Shown one piece after another: positions 8,105 through 17,468 of a stretch of DNA of 64,000 nt (its first letter is position 1; each line of letters starts with the position of its first letter). The notes below the pieces were generated by a model, which saw only the letters and a program-made list of their open reading frames with translations, ran no database searches and was not told where the DNA came from. The position numbers and the translations under genes are program-made. The stretch comes from Methylobacterium oryzihabitans (GTDB lineage: Bacteria > Pseudomonadota > Alphaproteobacteria > Rhizobiales > Beijerinckiaceae). Where the stretch lies: the NCBI RefSeq assembly GCF_004004555.2, contig NZ_SACP01000015.1:1-64000 (forward strand), read 5' to 3'.

Positions 8105-11100
8105 ATGGCGACGGACAAGAAGCTCAAGGATCCGACGGAAGCGGCGCTGTCGGCGATTGAGCAGGCCCTCAACCTGGATCCCTCCACCGAGTCCCGGGCG
8201 GGCGGCCGGACCGAGCCGCGCCTGCCCGACGTCGACGATTCCGACCCGCTGACCGACGCCGCCCGCCGCCCGGGCGAGCCCGGCTTCGACGGCAGCGCGC
8301 TGCCGGAATTCGGCCGCGAGCCCCGCCGCGAGGGCGGGCTGCTGCCTCCCGACCGCTCCCTCGTCGCCAACGACGACCGCCGCAGCGTCGGCGCCCTGCA
8401 GCAGACCCTTAGGGTGCAGCCCTCGCGGGCGCCTTACCTGGTGGCCCTCGTCGCCTCGCTCCTCTGGCTCGCCGGGTTCGGCGTGCTGGTCTGGCGCCAG
8501 TCCGTCGGCGACGTCGCGGGCTTCGTCGCCGCGCTCGGCGGTCTCCAGGCGGCGGTCGGCGCCGCCGCGGTGCTGGCGCCGGTGCTGCTGTTCTTCATCG
8601 CCGCGATGCTGGCGGTGCGCGCCCAGGAGATGCGCCTCGTCGCCCGCGCGGTCGGCGAGGTGGCGATCCGGCTCGCCGAGCCGGAGGGCTTCTCCACCGA
8701 TGCCGTCCTCACCATGTCGCAGGCGGTCCGGCGCGAGGTCGCGGCGGTCGGCGACGGCGTCGAGCGGGCGCTCGCCCGGGCCGGCGAACTCGAGACCCTG
8801 GTCCGCGGCGAGATCTCGACCCTGGAGCGGGCCTATTCCGACAACGAGATCCGCATCCGCACCCTCGTCGACGAACTGGTGGCGCAGCGCGAATCGATCG
8901 TCGCCAACGCCGAGCGGGTCCGCGGCGCGATCCAGGGCTCGCACCAGAGCCTGACCCAGGAACTCGACACCGCCGCCGACCGCATCGTCACCGCGGTGAG
9001 CGGCGCCGGCGAGCGCGTCACCGCCTCCCTCGGCGGCCGCGGCGAGGAGATCACCGCCGCCCTCGCGCGGCAGGGCGACGAGATCACCCGTTCGCTCGAA
9101 ACCGCCGGCGACCGGGTGGTCGCCGGCGTGTCGGAGCGCGGCGACGACCTCGTCCAGCGGCTGCTCGCCACCAGCGAAGGCGTGCGGTCGGGCCTGACCG
9201 GCATCGGGGACGGCGTGACCGCCTCGCTGGAGAACCGCGCCCGGGAGGTGACGGAGGCGTTCGAGCGCACCGGCGGCCTGCTGACCGCGACGCTGGCCGA
9301 GAATGCCGGCGCCCTGTCGCGCTCCCTCGCCGCGACCGGCGCCGAGGTGGTCGAGGCCCTCAACAGCCAGGGCGAGCAGACCCGCGAGTCGTTCGAGCGC
9401 TCGGCCCGCACCCTGGAGGAGAACTTCCTCGCCCGCGGCGGCGACCTGACCGAGCGCTTCGCCGAGACCGGCGCCCAGATCACCGAGCGCTTCGCCGCTT
9501 CGGGCAGCGCCGTGGCGGCCCACATCGCCGACCGCAGCCGCGCCCTGCGCGAGGAGATCGAGACCGCCGGCACCGAGGTCGTCGCGACGCTCGAGACCCG
9601 CGCCCGCGACGCCGAGACCTCGCTCACCCGCGCCAGCGACGGCGTGCTGGAGGCGTTCTCCGGCAAGGCGGTGGCCTTGCGCGACGATCTCGTCACCGTG
9701 CTGGAGGAGGCCGCCCAGGTCATCGGCATCCGCGGCGCCGACCTGTCGAGCCAGCTCGAAGGCACGATCGGCCGCATCGAGGAGACGCTGACCGTGCGCG
9801 GCGGCGCCCTGGAGCAGGGTCTCGCCGAGACCGGCGAGCGCGTCGCGACGCTCATCGGCACCCGCGGCCAGGAGGCCGCCGGCACCCTCGACCGCTCGCT
9901 CGCCGAACTCGGCGCGGCGTTCGAGACCCGCACCGCCGGGCTGCTCGACGGCCTCACCGCCCGCTCCGCCGCCGCCGGCGCCGCCTTCGGGGCCGCCGCC
10001 GAGACGCTGCAGGGCGTGCTCGACGCGCGGGCCGAGGCCGCGGTCGCGGCCCTGCGCGGCACCGCCGAGGCGGTCGGCCAGGATCTCGACCGGCGCGCCG
10101 CCGAGGTCGCGGCCCTGTTCCGGCAGGCGTCGGAGACCGCGGGCGGCGATGTCGGCCTGCGCGCGGCGGAAGCCGCCGAGGCGTTCCGCCTCGCCACCGA
10201 GGCGGCGACCGGCGCGGTCGGGGCCCGCACGGCAGAAGCCTCCGAGGCGATCCGCGCCGCCGGCGCGACCACTGCCGAGACTCTCGCGGCCCAGGCCGCC
10301 GAGGCGGTGGCGGCGTTCCGGCGCGCGGCCGAGGACAGCGCCCACGCGGCGTCGGCCTCCGGCGCCGGCGCGGTCGAGGAGGTCAGGAAGGCGTTCGAGG
10401 GCCTGAACCACGAACTCGACGGCCGCGCCTCAGAGGCGGCGGCGGTGTTGCGCCGTGCGAGCGAGGAGGCGACCGGCGCGATGAGCGCGCGCACGGTGGA
10501 AGTGGCGCACGTCTTCCGCCGCACCGTCGAGGCGTCGGGCAGCGAACTGGAAAGCCGCGCCGGCGAGGCCGCCGCGCAACTGCGGCAGGTCGCCGAGAGG
10601 GCGACGAGCGAACTCGGCGCGCGCACGGCGGAGGTCGCGGCGGTGCTGCGCGCCGCTTCCGGCGAGGCGCAGGAGGCGGTGGGTGCCCGCACGGCCGAGA
10701 GCGTCGAGGCGTTCCGCCTCGCCACCGAGGCGGCGGCCGAGGCGGTGCGGGCGCGCGGCGCGGAAGCCGCGCTGGCGCTGGTGTCGGCGGCCGACGAGGC
10801 GGGCGCGTCGCTGGGCGAGCGCACGGCGGCGGCGGGCGCGTCCTTGCGCGAGGCGCTGCTGGGGCTGGTGAGCCGCAGCGAGGAGGCCGCGGGGACGCTG
10901 AGCCTGCGGGCGGGCGAGGCGGATGCGGCGCTGAACGCGTCGCTGGGCCAGCTCGCGGCGCGGGCGGAAGAGGCGGCGTCGGTGATCGCGGGCTCGGCCG
11001 AGACGGTGCGGGGGGCGCTGGATCTTCGCACGCAGGACATCGCGGCGACGTTCGGTCGTCTGGCGGAGGAGGCGGCGGGGCTGATCGGTCTGCGGACGGA

Positions 11101-14100
11101 GGAGGCGGACGCGGCGCTGCGGGCGTCGATCGGTCGTCTGGCGTCGCGGGCGGAGGAGGCGGCGTCGGCGATCGCCGGCTCGGCCGAGACGGTGGGCGGT
11201 GCGCTGGACGCGCGCAGCCAGGAGGCGGTCGAGCGCTTCGTGCGCGCCGCCGAGGCCGCGGCGGCCCGGATCGACGGCTCGGCCGCGACGGTGACCGGGG
11301 CCCTCGACGCGCGCAGCGGCGAGGCGGCGGAGCGGTTCGAGCGGGCGGCGGCGCAGGCCAGCGGCACGATCGGGACCCGGACCGAGGAGACCGATGCGGC
11401 CTTGCAGGCGGCGGTCGAGCGGCTGTCGGCGCGGGCCGAGGAGGCTGTGGCCGCCATCGCCCGCTCGGGCGAGGATGTCGGCGGTGCGCTCGCGACCCGC
11501 CTGATCGAGGTCGAGTCGTCGTTCGGCGAGCACGGCCGCAGCGTCACCGCGCTGATCGGCCAGCAGGCCGACGAGGCCCGGATGCAGCTCGCCACGGTCG
11601 GCCGCGACATCGTCGTGGCGGTCGCGAGCCAGGGCGCCCGGGTCAACGACGCCCTGGTGCGTACCAGCGAGGCGCTCACCGACACCGCCGCGACGAGCGG
11701 CCGGGTGATCGACGAGGTCCTGTCCAACCGCCTCGCGGCGCTCCAGGACGTGATCGCCCGCGGCGACATCCTGGCCGAGCGGATTTCTCGCGATACCGGC
11801 CACCTCACCGAGGCGGTCGGCGGCCGCCTGGAGGAGATGGACCGGCTCATCACCGTCCAGGGCCGCGCCGTCGCCGAGAGCATCGCTGAGCGGACCCGCG
11901 AGGCGCGCGAGGTGGTCGAGACCCAGCTCGGTGCCCTCGAGGAGCGCTCGGCCCGGCGCAGCGCCGAGATCGGCGCGACCTTCAGCACCCTCGTCGGCCA
12001 TATCGACCAGCATCTCGGCGCGCGCGCCACCGCCCTCAACGAGGCGCTGATCGTGCGGGCCGGCGAGATGGCCCGCGTCATGGCCGAGGGCGGCCGCGAG
12101 GTCGCCCAGGCCCTCGACGCCCGGGCCGACGAGCTCGCCCGGGCGATCACCGCCCGCAGCCAGCAGATGAGCGACGCGCTCGCCGCCCGCGCCGGCGAGA
12201 TCGGCGATGAGCTCGGGCGCCGCACCGAGGACCTCGCCCGCCGCCTCGACGCCAACGCGGCGCATTACGACGAGCGCGTGCTCGCCCGCCTCGACGCGGT
12301 CGGCGCGGCCCTCGACGAGCGCAGCCGCATCATCGACGAGGCGTTCGGCACCAAGGCCCTGGAGGCCCTGCGCCTGATCGAGGAGCGCACCCGCACCATC
12401 GACGAGGAACTCGGCAGCCGCGCCCGCGAGCTGGTCGGCTTCGTCGAGAACCACGGCGGCGAGGCCGGCCGCGACCTCGCGGTCCACGCCGAGGCGATCC
12501 GGACGGCCTTCGAGGGCCGGTCCGAGGCCCTGGCCCGGCTGGTCGAGGAGCGCACCGCCGCGATGACGGCGGAGATCGACGAGCGCGGCCGCGCCCTGTT
12601 CGGCACGCTCGGCGGGCGCATCACCGAGATCGCGCGCCTGTTCGACCGCGGCGGCGCCTCGCTCGCCGAGCTGCTCCAGGCCCGCGGCGAGACCCTGGTC
12701 GGCACCCTGCGCGAGGTGGTGGCCGAGGCCGACCGCACCATCGAGGCCGGCACCGGCCGCATCGCCGAGACCGCCGAGGCGCGCAGCACCGCCCTGGTGA
12801 CGATGCTCGACGCCCGCGACGCCGCCGTCGAGCGCCAGTTCGGCGAGCGCATGGCCGCCCTGCGCGGCCTCGTGGATGCCCAGGCCGAGACGATCCGCGG
12901 CCTGCTCGACGAGCGCGCCGGCCGGATGCAGGCCGGGTTCGACCACCGCCTCAACCTGCTGCGCGAGATCCTCGACCAGCGCACCGGCGCGATGCACGGC
13001 CTGCTCGACGCCCAGGCCGAGGCCCTGCGCGGCGTACTCGACGAGCGCGCCGGCGCCGTCGAGGGCGCGGTCGAGCGCGGCACCGCGGCCATCGCCGCCG
13101 CCTTCGACGGCCGGATCGACGCCCTCGACCGGCTGGTCGAGAGCCGCGGCGCGGCCCTCGCCGAGACCCTCGACGCCCGCGCCGGCACCCTCGCCAGCGT
13201 GGTCGAGGACCGCGGCGACGCCTTCGCCCGCCACGTCGAGGCCGGGGCCGAGGCCCTGGCGCGGCGCCTGCAGCAGCAGGTCGACGGCTTCGACGCGGCG
13301 GTCGGCCTGCACACCGAGGCGGTCGCCGCCCTGGTGGACGGCCGGCGCGACGACCTCGCGCGGCTGCTCGGCGAGCGCGGCGAGGAGATCGCGGCGCTGA
13401 TCCAGGAGCGGATCGCGCAGGTCGACGGCACCCTGGACGCGGGCCGCCGCAGCCTCGCCGGTCTGCTCGACGAGCGCCGGGCCGGGCTCGGCCGCGACCT
13501 CGAGGCGCGGACCCTCGCGATGGTGCGGCTGGTGGACGAGCGCCGGGCGGAGATCGCCCGCCTCGTCGAGACCGGCGGCGACGCGCTCACCGCGGGCCTC
13601 GACGGGCGCACCCGCGACCTCGCGGCGGCGGTCGAGGCCGGCGCGGCGCTGAACCGCGAACTGGCGGAGCGCGTCGCCGCGCTCGCCGACACGATGGCGC
13701 AGGCCGGCGAGACCCTGTCGGGCCTCGTCGACGGCCCGAGCCGCGAGCTGGCCGCGACGATCGAGACCCGGGGCACCGCCCTGGTCGAGGCGCTCCAGGC
13801 CCGCATCGACGCCCTCGGCCACGTCGTCGAGGATCGCAGCCAGGCCCTCGGCGCGCTGGTGGACGACCGCAGCCGGGCGCTCGGCACCCTGTTCGACCGC
13901 CGCGGCGGCGCGCTCGCCGAGGCGATCGACCGCAGCGGGCAGGCGCTCGGCGGCATGCTGGAGACCCGGACCGCCGAACTGTCCGGCGCGGTGGAGCGCG
14001 GCAGCGCGGCGCTGGCCGGGCTGGTCGGCGAGTTCGCGAGCCTGTCGGGCGACTTCGCCGGGCTCGCCGGCGACCGCATGGAGGCCCTCGGCCGCCTGCT

Positions 14101-16609
14101 TGACGACCGCAGCGAGGCGATCACCGCCCGGATCCAGGACCGGATCGCGACCGTCGAGAGCGTGCTCGACCAGCGTGCCGAGGCGTTCGGTGCGCTCGTC
14201 GAAGCCCGCGGCGAGGAACTCGCGGCGCTGATGCAGGCCCGGACCGACGCCCTGGCGGGCAGCGTCGACGAGCGCAGCGCCGCCTTTACGGCACGGATCG
14301 ACGGCCGGATGCGGGCCTTCGCGGCCCTGGTCGCCGCCCGCGGCGAGGCGCTCGCCGACGCGTTCGACGACCGCAGCGACGCCTACGCCGCCCTGGTCGA
14401 CGCCCGCACCACGGCCCTGACCTCGGCCCTCGACGAGCGGCTGACCGCCCTGCGCGACTCGGTCGACGAGCGCAACGCGCTGCTGACGTCCGGCTTCGAC
14501 CGCCGGGCGGCGGCCTTCGCGGCCCTCATCGACCAGCGCAGCGCGCTGCTCGCCCGCAGCCTCGCCGAGGCGGCGCGGGAACTGACCCAGGCGATCGACG
14601 GCCGCGGCGCGGACCTCGCCCGCACCCTCGGCGCCCAGGCCGAGGCGCTGGCCGAATTGGTCGAGACCCGCGGTCCCGACCTCAGCCGCCGCCTCGACGC
14701 GACGGCGCAGAGCCTGCGGCAGGCGGTGGACGAGCGCGGCACCGCCCTCGTGGCGGCGCTGGACGCCAGCGGCGAGCGGGTGGTCGGCGGCCTCGACCGG
14801 CAGATCGCGCAACTGCGCGAGCTGATCGACGGCCCGGCCGGCGAGCTGGTCTCGGCGATCGGCGAGCGCGGCGCGACCCTGGAGCGGGCGCTGACTGAGG
14901 GCGTCGGCGCCGTGCTGGAGGCGATGCACCACCGCAGCCGGGAACTCGCGACCCTGTCGGCCCGCGCCGCCGACGAGATGCGCCGGGCGGTCGACCAGGG
15001 CTCGCTCAAGGCGGTCGAGGCGATGAACGAGGCCCATGGCCGCCTCGGCACAGACCTCGGCGCCCTGCTCGGCCGGGTCGAGGCGGCCTCGGCGGCCCTG
15101 CGGGAGATCGCCGGGGAGGCCGGCGAGAACCTCGGCGCCGTCGAGGGCGGCCTCGCCGAGCGCATCGCGCAGATCCAGGCGGTGCTGGGCGAGATCGCGA
15201 CCCAGACCGGCCGGGCCTCGACCGGGGTGTCGGAGCAGGTCGCCGCGCTTCAGGACGCCGCCAACGGCGCCCTGCGGCAGGCCGGCAGCCTCGCTAGCAG
15301 CCTCGACGCGAGGGCGCGCACCCTCGCCGAGACCGCGCGCAGCCATCTCGGCACCCTGACCGACGCCGCCAACGCCCTCGACGGGGCCGAGAACCGGATG
15401 GCCGGGGCGCTCGCCGAGCGCCGCGAGGCGATCGACGCGCTCCTCGCCCGGATCGAGGAGCGGGCCGGGGACCTGACCGGCGCCACGGCGGGCTTCGGCG
15501 CCCGCATCGAGGAGACGCTCGCGTCGATCGAGGCCCGGACCGGGGCGATCGGCGCCAGCGTCGCCGAGCGCGCGAAGGCGGCGAGCGAGGCGGTCGCCGC
15601 GGCGTTCGAGCGCCTGCGGGCCGAGGCGGACGGGCAGGGCGCCCGCACCGCCGAGACGGTGCGCAAGGCGGTCGAGGGAGCGTCCGGCGAGCTGTCGGGT
15701 GCGTTCGGCGATGCGGCGACCCGCTTCCAGGGCACGGTCGAGACCCTGACCGGGATGGCCGCGGAGATCCGCCGCACGCTGGACGAGATCCGCCGCGACC
15801 TCGAACGGGGCGTCAGCGCGATCCCGCAGGAGACCCAGGACGCGACGAGCGAGATGCGGCGGGTGGTCGCCGAGCAGATCAGCGCCCTCAACGAGCTGTC
15901 GGCCCTGGTCGCGCGCTCCAACCGCTCGGTCGACGTCGCCCAGCCGAAGGCGGAACCCGCCCGGGTCGCCGAGGCCGGCCGCGCCGCCGCCCCGGCCCGC
16001 GGCGCGCCCGCGCCGGAGCCAGTCCAGCCGCGCCCGGTCCCGGTGAGGCCCGGCCCGGTCGAGCCCCGGCGCGACGCCCCCGCGGGCAAGGCCGGGACCG
16101 GCTGGATCTCCGACCTCCTGAGCCGCGCGTCGCAGGACGAGGACGGCGCCGAGGCCGCCAAGGCCCCGGCCAAGCCGGCCGCCAACGGGGCGACCCCCGC
16201 CAGGGCTCCGGGCAAGCCGGCCGCCGACAAGGGCGGCCGCGACAAGCCGGGCCGCGACGAGGGCGCCGGGACGATCGACTCGATCACCAGCAACATCGCC
16301 CGGATGATCGACCATCAGGCGGCGGTGGACCTGTGGGACCGGTACCGCCGCGGGGAGTCGAACCTGTTCGACCGGCGCCTCTACACGGCGCAGGGCCAGC
16401 AGACCTTCGACGAGATCCGCCGGCGCTACGAGGGCGAGCCCGAGTTCCGCCGCACGGTCGACCGCTACGTGCGCGAGTTCGAGCGCCTGCTCGGCGAGGT
16501 CTCGCGCACCGACAAGGACCCGCGCCGGGCCAACGCCTACCTCACCTCCGAATCCGGTAAGGTCTACACCATGCTGGCCCATGCCAGCGGGCGCTTCGAG
16601 GGCGCGTGA
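8105..16609 (+). CDS. Giant coiled-coil membrane protein resembling growth pole ring protein GPR / RgsE
   Basis: A 2,834-residue protein. Residues 1-105 are charged and cytoplasmic-like. Two membrane helices follow at about 109-130 and 150-172. Residues about 180-2600 are an almost unbroken chain of apolipoprotein-like amphipathic helical repeats (recurring patterns such as 'LDERSAAF', 'RGEALA', 'VDERG'). A Pro/Ala-rich linker leads to a conserved C-terminal domain at about 2721-2834, with the block 'AVDLWDRYRRGESNLFDRRL' and the end 'SGKVYTMLAHASGR'. In Agrobacterium and Sinorhizobium, large proteins of this design (GPR, RgsE) form a ring at the growing pole and are needed for polar growth. 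The match here rests on remembered architecture and the C-terminal block, not a search. The ATG at 8105 was chosen because residues from MATDKK onward look natural. It would be some 700 residues longer than Agrobacterium GPR. Confidence 0.75.
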   Translation: MATDKKLKDPTEAALSAIEQALNLDPSTESRAGGRTEPRLPDVDDSDPLTDAARRPGEPGFDGSALPEFGREPRREGGLLPPDRSLVANDDRRSVGALQQTLRVQPSRAPYLVALVASLLWLAGFGVLVWRQSVGDVAGFVAALGGLQAAVGAAAVLAPVLLFFIAAMLAVRAQEMRLVARAVGEVAIRLAEPEGFSTDAVLTMSQAVRREVAAVGDGVERALARAGELETLVRGEISTLERAYSDNEIRIRTLVDELVAQRESIVANAERVRGAIQGSHQSLTQELDTAADRIVTAVSGAGERVTASLGGRGEEITAALARQGDEITRSLETAGDRVVAGVSERGDDLVQRLLATSEGVRSGLTGIGDGVTASLENRAREVTEAFERTGGLLTATLAENAGALSRSLAATGAEVVEALNSQGEQTRESFERSARTLEENFLARGGDLTERFAETGAQITERFAASGSAVAAHIADRSRALREEIETAGTEVVATLETRARDAETSLTRASDGVLEAFSGKAVALRDDLVTVLEEAAQVIGIRGADLSSQLEGTIGRIEETLTVRGGALEQGLAETGERVATLIGTRGQEAAGTLDRSLAELGAAFETRTAGLLDGLTARSAAAGAAFGAAAETLQGVLDARAEAAVAALRGTAEAVGQDLDRRAAEVAALFRQASETAGGDVGLRAAEAAEAFRLATEAATGAVGARTAEASEAIRAAGATTAETLAAQAAEAVAAFRRAAEDSAHAASASGAGAVEEVRKAFEGLNHELDGRASEAAAVLRRASEEATGAMSARTVEVAHVFRRTVEASGSELESRAGEAAAQLRQVAERATSELGARTAEVAAVLRAASGEAQEAVGARTAESVEAFRLATEAAAEAVRARGAEAALALVSAADEAGASLGERTAAAGASLREALLGLVSRSEEAAGTLSLRAGEADAALNASLGQLAARAEEAASVIAGSAETVRGALDLRTQDIAATFGRLAEEAAGLIGLRTEEADAALRASIGRLASRAEEAASAIAGSAETVGGALDARSQEAVERFVRAAEAAAARIDGSAATVTGALDARSGEAAERFERAAAQASGTIGTRTEETDAALQAAVERLSARAEEAVAAIARSGEDVGGALATRLIEVESSFGEHGRSVTALIGQQADEARMQLATVGRDIVVAVASQGARVNDALVRTSEALTDTAATSGRVIDEVLSNRLAALQDVIARGDILAERISRDTGHLTEAVGGRLEEMDRLITVQGRAVAESIAERTREAREVVETQLGALEERSARRSAEIGATFSTLVGHIDQHLGARATALNEALIVRAGEMARVMAEGGREVAQALDARADELARAITARSQQMSDALAARAGEIGDELGRRTEDLARRLDANAAHYDERVLARLDAVGAALDERSRIIDEAFGTKALEALRLIEERTRTIDEELGSRARELVGFVENHGGEAGRDLAVHAEAIRTAFEGRSEALARLVEERTAAMTAEIDERGRALFGTLGGRITEIARLFDRGGASLAELLQARGETLVGTLREVVAEADRTIEAGTGRIAETAEARSTALVTMLDARDAAVERQFGERMAALRGLVDAQAETIRGLLDERAGRMQAGFDHRLNLLREILDQRTGAMHGLLDAQAEALRGVLDERAGAVEGAVERGTAAIAAAFDGRIDALDRLVESRGAALAETLDARAGTLASVVEDRGDAFARHVEAGAEALARRLQQQVDGFDAAVGLHTEAVAALVDGRRDDLARLLGERGEEIAALIQERIAQVDGTLDAGRRSLAGLLDERRAGLGRDLEARTLAMVRLVDERRAEIARLVETGGDALTAGLDGRTRDLAAAVEAGAALNRELAERVAALADTMAQAGETLSGLVDGPSRELAATIETRGTALVEALQARIDALGHVVEDRSQALGALVDDRSRALGTLFDRRGGALAEAIDRSGQALGGMLETRTAELSGAVERGSAALAGLVGEFASLSGDFAGLAGDRMEALGRLLDDRSEAITARIQDRIATVESVLDQRAEAFGALVEARGEELAALMQARTDALAGSVDERSAAFTARIDGRMRAFAALVAARGEALADAFDDRSDAYAALVDARTTALTSALDERLTALRDSVDERNALLTSGFDRRAAAFAALIDQRSALLARSLAEAARELTQAIDGRGADLARTLGAQAEALAELVETRGPDLSRRLDATAQSLRQAVDERGTALVAALDASGERVVGGLDRQIAQLRELIDGPAGELVSAIGERGATLERALTEGVGAVLEAMHHRSRELATLSARAADEMRRAVDQGSLKAVEAMNEAHGRLGTDLGALLGRVEAASAALREIAGEAGENLGAVEGGLAERIAQIQAVLGEIATQTGRASTGVSEQVAALQDAANGALRQAGSLASSLDARARTLAETARSHLGTLTDAANALDGAENRMAGALAERREAIDALLARIEERAGDLTGATAGFGARIEETLASIEARTGAIGASVAERAKAASEAVAAAFERLRAEADGQGARTAETVRKAVEGASGELSGAFGDAATRFQGTVETLTGMAAEIRRTLDEIRRDLERGVSAIPQETQDATSEMRRVVAEQISALNELSALVARSNRSVDVAQPKAEPARVAEAGRAAAPARGAPAPEPVQPRPVPVRPGPVEPRRDAPAGKAGTGWISDLLSRASQDEDGAEAAKAPAKPAANGATPARAPGKPAADKGGRDKPGRDEGAGTIDSITSNIARMIDHQAAVDLWDRYRRGESNLFDRRLYTAQGQQTFDEIRRRYEGEPEFRRTVDRYVREFERLLGEVSRTDKDPRRANAYLTSESGKVYTMLAHASGRFEGA

Positions 16610-16659
16610 GCCGCCGCACCGGGCGTGCCCGCGCTTCGCGTCGGTCCGCTCCTCGCCCA

Positions 16660-16686
16660 AGCAGAGTTGCCCCAGGCAGCTCTGCT
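16660..16686 (+). terminator. Stem-loop 3' of the giant coiled-coil gene
   Basis: AGCAGAGTTGCC pairs with GGCAGCTCTGCT across a CCA loop, with one T-G pair, about 50 bp after the stop. No T tract follows, so this is a possible but not canonical intrinsic terminator. A second weaker hairpin (GCATCATT...AATGATGC) lies at about 16703-16746. Confidence 0.45.
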
Positions 16687-16863
16687 CGGGTCCTTGTCCC
16701 TGCATCATTTTCGCCGCCGAGACGGTGATCATTTCGGCGAATGATGCTTGGTTCCGGGCCGGGGGCGGATCGCCTCGCGGGACATCCTGTCGATCCGGCA
16801 CCCGCCCGGATCCCGGGTCGAACGGGCATCCCGTTGGTCCGCAACACCGACAGGAGGGACGCG

Positions 16864-17361
16864 ATGGCGGACAGGCGGCACGGCTACCGGGTCACCGTGA
16901 CCTGGACCGGCAACCGGGGCGAGGGAACGGCCTCCTATCGCGGCTACGGCCGGGACCACCGGATCTCGGTGCCGGGCAAGCCCGACATTCCGGGCTCGTC
17001 CGACCCGAGCTTTCGCGGCGATGCGGACCGCTGGAATCCGGAGGAGCTGCTGCTGGCCTCGCTCTCGGCCTGCCACAAGCTGTGGTACCTCGGCCTGTGC
17101 GCAGAGGCCGGCCTCGTCGTCGTCTCCTACGAGGACGAGGCCGAGGGCACCATGGTCGAGGAACCGGGCGGCGCCGGCCAGTTCACCGGCGTCGTCCTGC
17201 GGCCCCGGGTCGTGGTCGCGGCCGGATCCGATCGCGACCGGGCGGAGGCCCTGCACAGGCAGGCGCACGCGATGTGCTTCATCGCCCGCTCCGTCAACTT
17301 CCCGGTCGAGCACCGGGCGACCATCACGGTCGCGGCGACCGCCCCGGTCGCGCCGGCCTGA
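16864..17361 (+). CDS. OsmC-family peroxiredoxin-like protein
   Basis: A 165-residue cytoplasmic protein of the OsmC/Ohr superfamily, which reduces organic hydroperoxides with two cysteines. The two expected cysteines are present: C70 in 'LLASLSACHKLWYL' and C138 in 'AHAMCFIARSVNFPVEH'. The segment 'WNPEELLLASLSAC' is typical of the family. The ATG at 16864 follows CAGGAGGGACGCG. A longer frame from 16741 adds 41 low-quality residues through a hairpin region and was rejected. It looks like a single gene converging on the mfd-like gene. The exact substrate and thiol partner are not visible. Confidence 0.85.
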   Translation: MADRRHGYRVTVTWTGNRGEGTASYRGYGRDHRISVPGKPDIPGSSDPSFRGDADRWNPEELLLASLSACHKLWYLGLCAEAGLVVVSYEDEAEGTMVEEPGGAGQFTGVVLRPRVVVAAGSDRDRAEALHRQAHAMCFIARSVNFPVEHRATITVAATAPVAPA

Positions 17362-17422
17362 GCCGATTTCGCAAGAGTGGTATCCGGTTTTGCGACAAAA
17401 ATCTGCGAAAAATCAAGAATTC

Positions 17423-17460
17423 AAGAAGACTTGCGTTGGCCTGCCAACGCAAGTCTGCTT
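17423..17460. terminator. Bidirectional hairpin between convergent osmC-like and mfd-like genes
   Basis: A perfect 13-bp stem (AGACTTGCGTTGG with CCAACGCAAGTCT, loop CCTG, 17427-17456) extends through one mismatch to AAG/CTT. It lies between the stop of the OsmC gene (17361) and the stop of the helicase gene (17469). Its position suits termination of both transcripts. Confidence 0.7.
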
Positions 17461-17468
17461 AGCCAACC

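Noticed and set aside
10430..16801. Antisense open frames of up to 2,123 residues opposite the giant gene (also 7931-10411, 8833-12255 and 12265-14124)
   Set aside because: They arise because GC-rich repetitive coding sequence lacks stops on the other strand. Their composition is repetitive Arg/Ala/Gly without domains, and the plus-strand protein has clear membrane helices and a conserved C-terminus.
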